Positions 8,488 through 16,911 of a stretch of 64,000 nucleotides of DNA are shown here, piece by piece. Location of the stretch: contig NZ_WKJK01000001.1 of assembly GCF_009674535.1 (NCBI RefSeq), positions 372,001-436,000 of the forward strand, written 5' to 3'. This DNA comes from Duganella guangzhouensis. GTDB taxonomy: Bacteria; Pseudomonadota; Gammaproteobacteria; Burkholderiales; Burkholderiaceae_D. The notes under the pieces are model-generated. The model ran no database searches. It was not told where the DNA came from and was given only the letters and a program-made list of their open reading frames with translations. Position 1 is the stretch's first letter, and the number at the start of each line of letters is the position of its first letter. The position numbers and the translations under genes are program-made.

Positions 8488-9200
8488 AGCGGGCTGGCCG
8501 ATTTCGGCAAGACCATGGTCAGCGTGACGCCGCGTTCGGCGCCGGCCGCCAGCGTCAGCGTGCCGCCCAGGTAGGCGGCACGTTCGCGCGCCATGCGCAG
8601 GCCGAATTTGCCGGCCGACTGACCGGCCAGCACCGGCCCGGCGAGGCCGACGCCATTGTCCTTCACCGTCAGCATCACCTCATCCTCGTTGTCGTCGACG
8701 ATGACGTCGACCTCGCTGGCCTGCGCGTGCATGTCGATGTTGCGCAGCGCTTCCTCCAGCGTGTGCAGCAGCACGATGCCGTGGCTGCGCGGGCAATCGA
8801 GTTCCTCTTCCGGCAGGCTGCAGCGAGCGGTGATGCCGCGTTGCTCGCCAAACTGCGTCACCAGCTCATCCAGCGCGACCCGCACGCCGAGGAATTCCAG
8901 CTTGTCGTTCCACAGTTTGAGCTGCATCTGACGGTTGGTTTCAACGATTTGGCCGAGCAGCTTTTTCATGTGGTTGGCGCGGTCCTGCAGCGCCGCGTCC
9001 TGCGGCAGCTTTTGCATCAGCAGGCCGAGGTGCATGGTCAGCGCCGTCAGCGACGAGCCCAGGCTGTCGTGCAGCTGGCGCGACAGCGAGCGCCGTTCGT
9101 TGTCCCAACAGGTGTGGACATGGCCCAGCAATTCGCTCAGGTCCGCGCTGCGCAGAGCGTCTTGCTGGTGGTTGTGTTCTTGCGGTGCTGGTGCGGACAT
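8484..9200 (-). CDS. Soluble NarX/DegS-type histidine kinase (HisKA_3)
   Basis: Protein of 238 residues with no sensor or membrane domain. The HisKA_3 dimerisation helix carries the phospho-acceptor in ERRSLSRQLHDSLGSSLTAL (His44). It is followed by an HATPase domain with the N-box around EEALRNIDMHAQAS and the G1 box DNGVGL. Kinases of this type normally pair with LuxR-type response regulators, but none is encoded nearby. A 76-bp gap separates it from the upstream hybrid kinase gene on the same strand. Confidence 0.88.
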   Translation of the reverse strand: MSAPAPQEHNHQQDALRSADLSELLGHVHTCWDNERRSLSRQLHDSLGSSLTALTMHLGLLMQKLPQDAALQDRANHMKKLLGQIVETNRQMQLKLWNDKLEFLGVRVALDELVTQFGEQRGITARCSLPEEELDCPRSHGIVLLHTLEEALRNIDMHAQASEVDVIVDDNEDEVMLTVKDNGVGLAGPVLAGQSAGKFGLRMARERAAYLGGTLTLAAGAERGVTLTMVLPKSASPL

Positions 9201-9276
9201 AGTTTTTCTCAGTTGAGGTCGAACAGACTACGGTCTGACCCGATCATACCCGAGCTTTGCTGGCAGCGGCGCACGA

Positions 9277-10914
9277 CTACTGCTTGACTGCCACCGGCTG
9301 TGCCAGCGGCAAGCGGGCGCAGGTATCGATCACTTCCATCAACTGATCGATGTCGACCGGCTTGACCAGGTGGCGGTCGAAGCCGGCGTCCATCACGCGC
9401 CGCAGATCGTCGGCCAGGCCGTAGCCGGTGAGGGCGATCAGCTTGATGTCGCGGGTGGCCGGATCGGCGCGCAGCCGGCGCGCCACCTCGTAGCCGTCGA
9501 TGCCGGGCAGGCCGATGTCGATCAGCGCCAGATCGGGCTGGTAGCTGGTGGCGGCGCGCAAGCCGAGCACGCCGTCGGCGGCCGCTTCGACGTCGTAGCC
9601 ATAGCCGCCCAACATCATGGCCATCATTTCGCGGCCATCGTCGTTATCCTCGATCAGCAGCACGCGCGGCTTGGCGTGCGTGGCGCGGCTGACCGGCGCC
9701 GGCACGGAACTGAGCTGGTGTTCGATGCGTGGCAGGCGCAGCGTGAAGGTGCTGCCGCAGTGGTCGCCGCGGCTTTCCGCTTTGACGCTGCCGCCATGCA
9801 GCTCGGCCAGCCGGCGCACCAGCGACAGACCGATGCCCAGCCCGCCCTGGGCGCGGTCCAGCGTGCTGCTGCCCTGCACGAACACGTCGAACACATGGGG
9901 CAGCAGCGAGGGCGCAATGCCGACGCCGTTGTCGCGCACGCTCAGCACCACGTCGTCGTTCTCGGTCCAGGTGCGCACCTCGATGCGGCCGCCGGGTGGG
10001 GTGTACTTGAGGGCATTGTCGATCAGGTTGCTGGTAATCTGTTCCAGCCGGGTGCAGTCGCCGCTGATCCAGCCCTGGTCCAGATCCTGGGCCAGGTCGT
10101 AGTCGGTGCTGCGGCCGGTGGCACGGTAGGTTTCCAGCGAGGTGGCGACCAGCGCCGCCAAGTCCAGCGGCGCCGGGTTGAGCAGGATCTTGCCCGACAT
10201 GGCGCGCGACAGGTCCAGCAAGTCGTCGACTATGCGGCCCAGGTGCTGACTCTGGCGCTGGATGATTTTCTTGGCGCGGTGCACGCCCTCGGCCGACACC
10301 CCCGGCAGGCCGATCAGCGAGGCCGCGCTGCTGATGGCGCTGAGCGGATTGCGCAGTTCGTGCCCCAGCATGGCCAGGAATTCGTCCTTGGCGTGGTTTT
10401 GCCGTTCCACCGACTTGCGTTCCTCGATTTCATTGGTCAGGCGGCGGTTGCTGGCGGTCAGTTCGGTGGTGCGCTGGCTCAGCTGGCGCGCCTGCTTTTT
10501 CAGTTCCTCGTTCTTCATCGCCAGCGTGACGAACACCGCGATCTTGGCGTACAGCACTTGCGGGATCACCGGCGTGAACAGGAAGTCGACCGCGCCGTGC
10601 TGGTAGGCTTTCAGGCGGTCCAGCTCGTCGGTGGCAAAGGCGGTGATGAAGATGATCGGAATGTCGGACGAGCGTTCGCGGGCGTGGATGGCGCCGGCGG
10701 TTTCAAAGCCGTCCATGCCGGGCATGTTGACGTCCAGCAGGATCACGGCAAAGTCGTGCATCAGCACCTGGCGCAGCGCGTCCTGGCCGGAGCGTGCCGC
10801 CAACACTTCATAAGATTCCTGCTCGGCCCACTGGGCGAGCAGGCTGGTCAGCGCAAACAGGCTGTTGGCGTCGTCGTTGACGACCAGTATCTTGGGTTTA
10901 TCTAGTTTGGGCAC
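9277..10914 (-). CDS. Hybrid histidine kinase, REC-HisKA-HATPase-REC
   Basis: Protein of 545 residues. N-terminal receiver with acceptor Asp61 (ILLDVNMPGMDGF), a coiled linker (140-175), HisKA with His185 (AMLGHELRNPLSAI), HATPase with N-box (NLIDNALKY) and G-boxes (DNGVG, GGLGIGL), then a C-terminal receiver with Asp466 (LIDIGLPGIDGY). No membrane segment, so cytosolic. In the first receiver the usual switch lysine before Pro is replaced by Thr114 (LFTPV), while the second keeps KPV. It probably takes input by phosphotransfer rather than ligand sensing. Confidence 0.9.
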   Translation of the reverse strand: MPKLDKPKILVVNDDANSLFALTSLLAQWAEQESYEVLAARSGQDALRQVLMHDFAVILLDVNMPGMDGFETAGAIHARERSSDIPIIFITAFATDELDRLKAYQHGAVDFLFTPVIPQVLYAKIAVFVTLAMKNEELKKQARQLSQRTTELTASNRRLTNEIEERKSVERQNHAKDEFLAMLGHELRNPLSAISSAASLIGLPGVSAEGVHRAKKIIQRQSQHLGRIVDDLLDLSRAMSGKILLNPAPLDLAALVATSLETYRATGRSTDYDLAQDLDQGWISGDCTRLEQITSNLIDNALKYTPPGGRIEVRTWTENDDVVLSVRDNGVGIAPSLLPHVFDVFVQGSSTLDRAQGGLGIGLSLVRRLAELHGGSVKAESRGDHCGSTFTLRLPRIEHQLSSVPAPVSRATHAKPRVLLIEDNDDGREMMAMMLGGYGYDVEAAADGVLGLRAATSYQPDLALIDIGLPGIDGYEVARRLRADPATRDIKLIALTGYGLADDLRRVMDAGFDRHLVKPVDIDQLMEVIDTCARLPLAQPVAVKQ

Positions 10915-11081
10915 GGGGTCTCTGCACTATGCGGACGCACTCGCCGATCATAGCAAGCACCTATATGAATGTCAAAACGGCACATTCAATCGAACACGAC
11001 AGGCGGGCGGCGCTGGCAGGGTTCGATCGCGCACAGACTGGCCGCGCCGGCGCTGTCACAGTGGATGGGGATTTCAACTGA

Positions 11082-11513
<432 letters not shown>

Positions 11514-11518
11514 GGGGA

Positions 11519-11539
11519 GGGCGGGCGGCGAGCCCGCCC
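11519..11539. terminator. GC-rich stem-loop between convergent genes
   Basis: GGGCGGGC (11519-11526) pairs perfectly with GCCCGCCC (11532-11539) around a 5-nt loop. It lies 5 bp after the stop of the plus-strand gene and 9 bp from the stop of the minus-strand gene, so it may serve both. No T-run follows on either strand, so termination efficiency is uncertain. Confidence 0.5.
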
Positions 11540-11548
11540 GATAACGCA

Positions 11549-12526
11549 TCAGGCCGGCGTGGCCGACATGGTGTGATGCTGCGGCACCTGGCCCTGCGTG
11601 GCTTGGGCGGTGCAGCTGCGGTTCTTGCCGGAGCGCTTGGCTTCATACAGGGCGCCATCGGCGGCGGCAATCAGCGCCGCCACTTCGTGGGCATCGTCGG
11701 GGAAGATGCCGATGCCGATGCTGGTCGACAGTTGCAGCGTCAGGCCATTGACCTGGTAGGGCTGCGATACCGCCTCGATCAGCTTGTTAGCGGGTTCCTG
11801 GGTGTCGGCCACATGGGCGATATTGCCCATCACAATCACGAATTCGTCACCGCCGACGCGCGCCACCGTGTCTTCCTTGCGCGAGCAGCCGACCAGGCGC
11901 TGCGCCACCAGCTTGAGGATTTCATCGCCGTAGGCATGGCCGTGGGTGTCGTTGATGGCCTTGAAGCCGTCCAGATCCAGATACATGACAGCGGCTTTGC
12001 TCTGCTGTCGGGTGGCATGCTGCAGCACGGTGGCGATGCGGTCTTCCAGCAGCCGCCGGTTGGGCAGGCTGGTCAGTGGATCGTGCAGCGCCAGTTCCTG
12101 CTGCTGGCGGCTGTATTGTGCTAGCTCCTTGTACAGCAGGCGCACTTCCAGCATGTTGTGGATGCGCTTGTGGACTTCCATCAGATCGAACGGCTTGCTG
12201 ATGAAGTCGCGCGCGCCGGCCTCCAGCGCGGCGATCTTGAAGCTGGGCTGGGCGGTCAGCGCCAAGACCGGCAGGTAGCCGCCTTGTTCGATTTCCTTCA
12301 AGCCCTTCATCACCTGGAAACCGTTCAGGCCTGGCATTTGCAGGTCGAGCAGGATCAAGTCGTAGCAATGCTGACGGTGCAGCGGGCATACCTGTTCCGG
12401 CAGCATGGTGGACGAGACATCGGTATAGCCGGCCTCGCGCAGTATCTCCAACATCAGGTCGACGTTGTCTGCGCTGTCATCCACCACCAGGATTTTGGCG
12501 TTCAGGATTTCTTCTCGGCTCGGCAT
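11549..12526 (-). CDS. Response regulator with diguanylate cyclase output (REC-GGDEF)
   Basis: Protein of 325 residues. Receiver with Asp61 (LILLDLQMPGLNGF) and switch KPF, a short helical linker, then a GGDEF domain with intact active site (VARVGGDEFVIV, residues 225-229), substrate residues in LDLDGFKAINDTHGHAYGDE, and an inhibitory RxxD site (RKED, 216-219) 5 residues upstream. It should make cyclic di-GMP when phosphorylated and be feedback-inhibited by product. It is a PleD/WspR-type output for the surrounding kinases. Confidence 0.92.
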   Translation of the reverse strand: MPSREEILNAKILVVDDSADNVDLMLEILREAGYTDVSSTMLPEQVCPLHRQHCYDLILLDLQMPGLNGFQVMKGLKEIEQGGYLPVLALTAQPSFKIAALEAGARDFISKPFDLMEVHKRIHNMLEVRLLYKELAQYSRQQQELALHDPLTSLPNRRLLEDRIATVLQHATRQQSKAAVMYLDLDGFKAINDTHGHAYGDEILKLVAQRLVGCSRKEDTVARVGGDEFVIVMGNIAHVADTQEPANKLIEAVSQPYQVNGLTLQLSTSIGIGIFPDDAHEVAALIAAADGALYEAKRSGKNRSCTAQATQGQVPQHHTMSATPA

Positions 12527-12762
12527 GGTGTCAGGGTCTCAGTGTCTTTATTCGGGTGATGCGTGATTAATTCGATAATACCGCATTGCTAGTGTGCTGC
12601 GTCGCACACAATATAGTTTAATTTCCGTACGGCAATCACTCAATGCGTTTTTGCAGATTTTTGTAGTGTAGCAAGAGTTGTGGAAATTGCTTGTAGGACA
12701 TTGCCCCGTCGTGAAGTAGGATTGGGTAATTTCCGTGTGGAAATCTTACCACACGCCGCAGG
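12527..12762. other. Intergenic region upstream of REC-GGDEF gene
   Basis: No open frame with support is seen. The stretch is AT-richer than its surroundings and should hold the minus-strand promoter of the REC-GGDEF gene. An imperfect hairpin (GGTAATTTCC near 12726 with GGAAATCTTACC) lies just past the stop of the upstream hybrid kinase but lacks a T-run. Confidence 0.5.
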
Positions 12763-14904
12763 CTAAGCATGACGATGGCCCATGGCGGCCACCTTGGCGA
12801 TCAGTTCGGTCGGCTCGACCGGCTTGGCGATGTGGGCCAGGAAGCCGCTGGACAGCGCCTTGATGCGGTCTTCCGAGCGGGCAAACGCGGTCAGCGCGAT
12901 GGCTGGCAGGTCGCCGCCGCGCGACGGTCCCAGCGCGCGGATGCGGTCCAGCAAGCCATAGCCGTCGACCTCCGGCATGCCGAGGTCGCTGACCATCAGG
13001 TCGGGGCGCTCATGTTGCAATAAATTTAATGCCTCGGCAGCGGTGGCAGCGGTCAACACTTCGGCATTGCAGTCGTTGAGGATGCGCTTGATCAGTTCGC
13101 GCGCATCGTCCTCATCGTCCACCACCAGCACTTGCAGGCCGGACAAATCATGCGCCGCACCATGGACCGGCGCCGGGGCGACGGTTGGCGTCGCCATCAG
13201 CGCGTGATTGCGCGGCAGCCGCAGTGTGAAGCAGGCGCCGTGGTTCTCGCCCGCGCTGGTCACACTGATGGTGCCGCCATGCTGTTCAACCAGATGCTTG
13301 ACGATCGATAGCCCCAGCCCCAGGCCGCCGTGGCGGCGGGTGGTGGTGGCGTCGGCCTGGCGGAAGCGTTCAAACACGTGGTGGAGGAAGGCCGGGGCGA
13401 TGCCGATGCCGCTGTCGCGCACGCTGATGGCGACTTGCTCGCCCTCGCGCCGCACGCCCACCGTGACGGTGCCGCCGGGTGGCGTGAACTTGAGCGCGTT
13501 GCTAAGCAGGTTCCATAAAATCTGTTGCAGGCGGTTGGCGTCGCCCGCCACCATGCCGGGCGCGCGCGCAAAGTCTTTTTCGATGCGGATCTGCTTGGCC
13601 TCGGCGGCCGGCCGCACCGATTCAATGGCGACCGCGGCCAGCGCGGCCGGCGACAGCGGCTGCATGTCCAGCTTGACCTTGCCGGAGGCGATGGCGCTCA
13701 TGTCGAGCAGATCCTCGATCAGTTGCGACTGCGCGCGGGCGTTGCGCTCGATGGTGTGCAGGCCACGGTCGAGGTCGGCCTGATTGCGGCTGCCCCGGCG
13801 CAGCACCTGGGCCCAGCCCAGGATGGCGGTCAGCGGCGTGCGCAGCTCGTGCGACAGGGTGGCCAGGAATTCATCCTTGAGCTGGCTGGTGCGCTCGGCT
13901 TCGGCGCGCGCCTGGCGTTCCGAGTCGTTCAGGCGCGCGTTGTCGATCGCCACCGCAGCCTGGGCGGCGATGCCGGCGATGATGCGTTCGGTGCGTTCGG
14001 TGAACATGGCCGGCTCCGGATGGCCGAACATCAGGCAACCGATCACCTCGCCGCTGCGCAGCGCCACCGGCACCGCCAGATAGCTGCGCACCGGCGGATG
14101 GCCGGCCGGCACGCCATGGTGGGGCGCGTTGTGGCCGTAGCGCGGGTCTTGCAGCACGTCGTCGCAGCGCACCACGCCTTCGCCGCGCATGCTGGGGCCG
14201 AACAGGGCGGTGGCGCGCGGCTGGCCGTATTGCGCGAAGGCGTCGCCCGCGCCGCTGGACAGGGTGTGCAGCACCATCGCCTCGCCGGCGCTGTTGGTGC
14301 TGTGATAGAACAAGGCGCCAAAGCGGGCGCCGCTGAGACTGGTGGCGGCGTCGGTGACTTCCTGCAGCAGCAGGCCGAGGTCGCGCTGCGAGGCCAACGC
14401 GGCGCCGGTGCGGTTGAGCAGTTCCAGCACCGCGGTTTCGTCGCGCAGCGCTTCCTGCGCACGCTTGACCTGGTCGACGTCGGTGCTGGTGCCGAACCAG
14501 CGCAGCACGCTGCCGTCGGCGCGGTGCACCGGGTTGGCGCGGGTCAGGAACCAGCGGAACTCGCCGCTGGCGCTGCGGATCGGGATTTCCAGCTCGTAGG
14601 GGGTGCCGTCGCGGCGCGATTGTTCCCAATGGCTGGCCATGGCGTCCAGACAGTCCGGCGCGTAGACGTTTTTCCAGCCGTCACCGGCCATTTGCTCGGG
14701 CGAGGTGCCGGTATAGTCGTACCAGCGCTGGTTGTACCAGACCATGGCGCCATCCTGCTCGGCGATCCAGGCCAGTTGCGGCATGGAATTGGCCAGCGCA
14801 CGCAGTTCCAGCTGGCTTTGGCGTAGGGCTTCCCTGGCGCGCAACAGCTCTTCGTGCGCGTCCGGCGCGAGAGGCGGCGTGGCGAGGGGATCATTCGGTA
14901 TCAT
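12763..14904 (-). CDS. Hybrid histidine kinase, PAS-GAF-HisKA-HATPase-REC
   Basis: Protein of 713 residues, cytosolic. PAS domain about residues 33-150 (MPQLAWIAEQDGAMVWYNQR ... FGTSTDVDQVKRAQ), GAF domain about 160-325, HisKA with His352 (LATLSHELRTPLTAI), HATPase (NLLSNALKF, DSGIGI, GGLGLGLS), and a C-terminal receiver with Asp640 (LMVSDLGMPEVDGY) and switch KPV. The sensory domains could bind small ligands or haem/flavin, but no specific cofactor residue can be named. It is separated from the PAS-receiver gene by about 70 bp. Confidence 0.92.
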   Translation of the reverse strand: MIPNDPLATPPLAPDAHEELLRAREALRQSQLELRALANSMPQLAWIAEQDGAMVWYNQRWYDYTGTSPEQMAGDGWKNVYAPDCLDAMASHWEQSRRDGTPYELEIPIRSASGEFRWFLTRANPVHRADGSVLRWFGTSTDVDQVKRAQEALRDETAVLELLNRTGAALASQRDLGLLLQEVTDAATSLSGARFGALFYHSTNSAGEAMVLHTLSSGAGDAFAQYGQPRATALFGPSMRGEGVVRCDDVLQDPRYGHNAPHHGVPAGHPPVRSYLAVPVALRSGEVIGCLMFGHPEPAMFTERTERIIAGIAAQAAVAIDNARLNDSERQARAEAERTSQLKDEFLATLSHELRTPLTAILGWAQVLRRGSRNQADLDRGLHTIERNARAQSQLIEDLLDMSAIASGKVKLDMQPLSPAALAAVAIESVRPAAEAKQIRIEKDFARAPGMVAGDANRLQQILWNLLSNALKFTPPGGTVTVGVRREGEQVAISVRDSGIGIAPAFLHHVFERFRQADATTTRRHGGLGLGLSIVKHLVEQHGGTISVTSAGENHGACFTLRLPRNHALMATPTVAPAPVHGAAHDLSGLQVLVVDDEDDARELIKRILNDCNAEVLTAATAAEALNLLQHERPDLMVSDLGMPEVDGYGLLDRIRALGPSRGGDLPAIALTAFARSEDRIKALSSGFLAHIAKPVEPTELIAKVAAMGHRHA

Positions 14905-14971
14905 GGTCTTATTTTAGCGCCAACCCCTGCGCCTGCTACGCACGTTTGAGTGGAGTGCACACTGGGTGATG

Positions 14972-15790
14972 TCAGCGTGCCGGCAAGCTGGCGGCGATCT
15001 GTTCCAGCACCGCTTGCAGCTGTTCGATATCGTAGGGCTTTTGCAGCGACCGCGCCGGAAAGTCGAGGCGGCGCGTCAGCTCGTCGCCATAGCCGGAGGC
15101 GAACAGCAGCGCCAGTTGCGGGTTTTGTTGCAGCGCGCGCCGCGCCAGCTCGACGCCGGAGATGCCGGGCAGGCTGACGTCGCTGAACAGTACGTCAAAC
15201 GGCTGGCTGGACAGCAGTGGCAGCGCTTCCTCACCGCTGGCCACGGCTTCCACCTCGTGACCGAGCGCGCGCAGGGTTTCGCACACCAGATAGCGGGCAT
15301 CGGTGTTATCTTCCACTACCAGCAGGCGCAGCGTCGCGTCGCCGCCGGCCGCCACGCTGGGGCGGGCGAGGGCCAGGGTGCACAAGATGCCGGCGACCCG
15401 CTCCTGTTCGCGGATCGGGGTGTAATACAGGTCCATCGGCTGTTGCTCCATGCGGCCGTCGCGCCAGAGCGGCAGCGCGCAGTTGCGATAGCTGAGGCTG
15501 TGCCCTTCGCGCACCGGGGCCAGGGCGGCGCTGTTCCAGCTGAAGGCGGACGGTTGCATGGCCGGCACCTGGCCGCCGGGGGCGCGCAGGCTGGGCAGGC
15601 CGAGCAGCGCGGCGTAGGCATCGTTATAGACCATGATTTGTTCGGCGCCCCACAGCAGCAGCATGGCTTGAGGCGAGTTGAGCAGGATATCGATGGTCAG
15701 GCGCAGGCTGGGTGGCCAGTGGGCACTATCGCCGAGGGCGGTGCGGGACCAGTCGGGGGCCGGCGGCATCGAGGCGGAAGGGGAGTTCAT
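14972..15790 (-). CDS. PAS-receiver protein without kinase or DNA-binding domain
   Basis: Protein of 272 residues. The N-terminal PAS-like domain (about 25-145; NSPQAMLLLWGAEQIMVYND) is the kind normally found at the front of large Oxalobacteraceae hybrid kinases. It is followed directly by a receiver (LRLLVVEDNTDARYLV, Asp204 in VLFSDVSLPGI, switch KPY). The kinase core expected between them is absent, so it looks like a kinase that lost its middle or a stand-alone phosphate sink. Start ATG 15790 is used because the longer frame upstream runs through the terminator and promoter region. Confidence 0.8.
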   Translation of the reverse strand: MNSPSASMPPAPDWSRTALGDSAHWPPSLRLTIDILLNSPQAMLLLWGAEQIMVYNDAYAALLGLPSLRAPGGQVPAMQPSAFSWNSAALAPVREGHSLSYRNCALPLWRDGRMEQQPMDLYYTPIREQERVAGILCTLALARPSVAAGGDATLRLLVVEDNTDARYLVCETLRALGHEVEAVASGEEALPLLSSQPFDVLFSDVSLPGISGVELARRALQQNPQLALLFASGYGDELTRRLDFPARSLQKPYDIEQLQAVLEQIAASLPAR

Positions 15791-15858
15791 GCGGTGCGTG
15801 CGTTCTCTCTTGTTATGACTTCGACTATAAAGGCAAACCTGAGTGCATCGTACACGGT

Positions 15859-15887
15859 AAAAAAAAAGCCCGCTACGGGAGCGGGCT
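15859..15887 (-). terminator. Rho-independent terminator on the minus strand
   Basis: An 8-bp perfect stem (AGCCCGCT 15867-15874 with AGCGGGCT 15880-15887, 5-nt loop) is followed on the minus strand by nine T residues. It points the same way as the PAS-receiver gene but lies about 70 bp upstream of its start, and no annotated minus-strand gene ends here. It therefore closes either a small RNA or a leader. Confidence 0.85.
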
Positions 15888-15950
15888 AAATCTATTTCCT
15901 TGGAGGAGAATAGAGGAGACAGGTGAATGATGCTGCATTGCGCAAATGAA
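15859..15950 (-). ncRNA. Candidate small RNA with tandem anti-Shine-Dalgarno motifs
   Basis: On the minus strand two CTCCTC-type motifs (CTCCTCTATTCTCCTCC, complement of 15902-15918) sit upstream of the strong terminator at 15859-15887. Pyrimidine loops complementary to ribosome-binding sites, ahead of an intrinsic terminator, are the hallmark of CcsR/cuckoo-type and related small RNAs. A TATAAA hexamer on the minus strand (15957-15962) could be the -10 element, giving an RNA of about 90 nt; its -35 is poor. The 5' end is approximate. The alternative is that the GGAGG on the plus strand is a ribosome site for a 30-codon frame at 15927. Confidence 0.45.
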
Positions 15951-16006
15951 TGCAAATTTATATTTGTAATGTGCGTAATAACTAGTGTGAATGAAGCGAG
16001 GAAAAC

Positions 16007-16234
16007 ATGGCGGATATAATCAAGCACCGCAAAGTGAATATCGTGATACTGGCGCAGGACGAGGAAATAGGCGGCCATTGCCGCGAAGGCGATATTGCGA
16101 TTTTGTCGGACGCGGCCGGCTGGTGGATCAAGTTTATCGGCGCCGACGGGCACATCGATTGTTATGGCGATCCGTATCCGTCCTATAACGAAGCGTTGTG
16201 GTCGGCCAAGGCGGCGGCCGAATTCGGCACCTGA
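16007..16234 (+). CDS. Small conserved-type hypothetical protein
   Basis: Protein of 75 residues with GAGG 7 nt before the ATG. It has no signal peptide or membrane segment. The sequence is balanced and beta-rich (VNIVILAQDEEIGGHCREGD, WWIKFIGADGHIDCYGD) and ends with an alpha helix, so it is likely a folded small domain. I do not recognise a named family. It stands alone ahead of the tRNA cluster. Confidence 0.7.
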   Translation: MADIIKHRKVNIVILAQDEEIGGHCREGDIAILSDAAGWWIKFIGADGHIDCYGDPYPSYNEALWSAKAAAEFGT

Positions 16235-16387
16235 TACAGAGTGCTGGACAAGCAGGGAGAGTATCCCTATAATGCTGCTTCTTTCGAACGGCATGCTGTT
16301 TGAAAGGCTGGCGGTAAAGCAGTTTGCAAGGTGATTAGTTCGGTATTTCGTGTGCTGAACCAATTAAACGATAGAAAATGTCGAGCT

Positions 16388-16415
16388 TTGCAAAACGAAA
16401 TTAATGCTTTATAAT
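16388..16415 (+). promoter_or_regulatory. Sigma-70 promoter of the tRNA-Arg cluster
   Basis: TTGCAA (16388-16393) and a perfect TATAAT (16410-16415) are separated by 16 bp. Transcription would begin near 16422, about 5 nt before the first tRNA. A second TATAAT (16560-16565) sits just ahead of the second tRNA and may be an internal promoter. Confidence 0.8.
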
Positions 16416-16426
16416 GCTTGCACAGT

Positions 16427-16503
16427 GCGGCTGTAGCTCAGCTGGATAGAGTACTTGGCTACGAACCAAGGGGTCGTGGGTTCGATTCCTGCCAGCCGCA
16501 CCA
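16427..16503 (+). tRNA. tRNA-Arg(ACG), copy 1
   Basis: A 77-nt cloverleaf with acceptor GCGGCTG/CAGCCGC, D-arm GCTCAGCTGGATAGAGT, anticodon arm CTTGGCTACGAACCAAG with anticodon ACG, T-arm GGGTTCGATTC and encoded CCA. The A34 would be edited to inosine by TadA to read CGU, CGC and CGA. Confidence 0.97.
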
Positions 16504-16575
16504 CTCGTTGTACCAGAGGTTTTGGAAGATTCCTCTTTTTTCAAACAAGAAATTGCTGTTATAATCTTGTTTTGC

Positions 16576-16652
16576 GCGGCTGTAGCTCAGCTGGATAGAG
16601 TACTTGGCTACGAACCAAGGGGTCGTGGGTTCGATTCCTGCCAGCCGCACCA
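16576..16652 (+). tRNA. tRNA-Arg(ACG), copy 2
   Basis: Identical in sequence over all 77 nt to the copy at 16427-16503, including the encoded CCA. The 72-bp spacer before it holds its own TATAAT hexamer. Confidence 0.97.
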
Positions 16653-16714
16653 AAATTCGTGAGCAAGGTCTTGATCGACCTTGTGGTAGTAAAAAGTTGT
16701 GTTGAGAAGTTTAC

Positions 16715-16791
16715 GCGGCTGTAGCTCAGCTGGATAGAGTACTTGGCTACGAACCAAGGGGTCGTGGGTTCGATTCCTGCCAGCCGCACCA
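16715..16791 (+). tRNA. tRNA-Arg(ACG), copy 3
   Basis: Third identical 77-nt copy with anticodon ACG and encoded CCA. The spacers between the copies (72 and 62 bp) are unrelated in sequence, so the array arose by duplication with retention of the tRNA only, or its copies are kept uniform by gene conversion. Confidence 0.97.
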
Positions 16792-16805
16792 ATTCGTAAG
16801 TAGAA

Positions 16806-16837
16806 GGGCCTGAAGAGAAATCTTCAGGCCCTTTTGC
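16806..16837 (+). terminator. Rho-independent terminator after the tRNA cluster
   Basis: Perfect 11-bp stem GGGCCTGAAGA (16806-16816) with TCTTCAGGCCC (16821-16831), GAAA tetraloop, then TTTTGCTTTT. It ends the tRNA-Arg transcript 15 nt after the last CCA. Confidence 0.92.
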
Positions 16838-16911
16838 TTTTCACTTTGCGTTTGCTCAGGGGCGGCATGAACTGCGCACGCTAGGCTGGCCTCCTTGACT
16901 GGGAGGCGGTG

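Noticed and set aside
12725-12752. Imperfect hairpin after the PAS-GAF hybrid kinase gene as terminator
   Set aside because: The stem has a 2-nt bulge and no T-run on either strand; not convincing.
16427-16791. Three 77-nt direct repeats with 62-72-nt spacers, resembling a short CRISPR array
   Set aside because: The repeats are complete tRNA-Arg cloverleaves; no cas genes are present.
16459-16792. Two overlapping minus-strand frames (64 and 77 codons) across the tRNA genes, with a GIEPTTPW-type sequence
   Set aside because: They are the antisense of the tRNA-Arg genes; this translation is a well-known annotation artefact.
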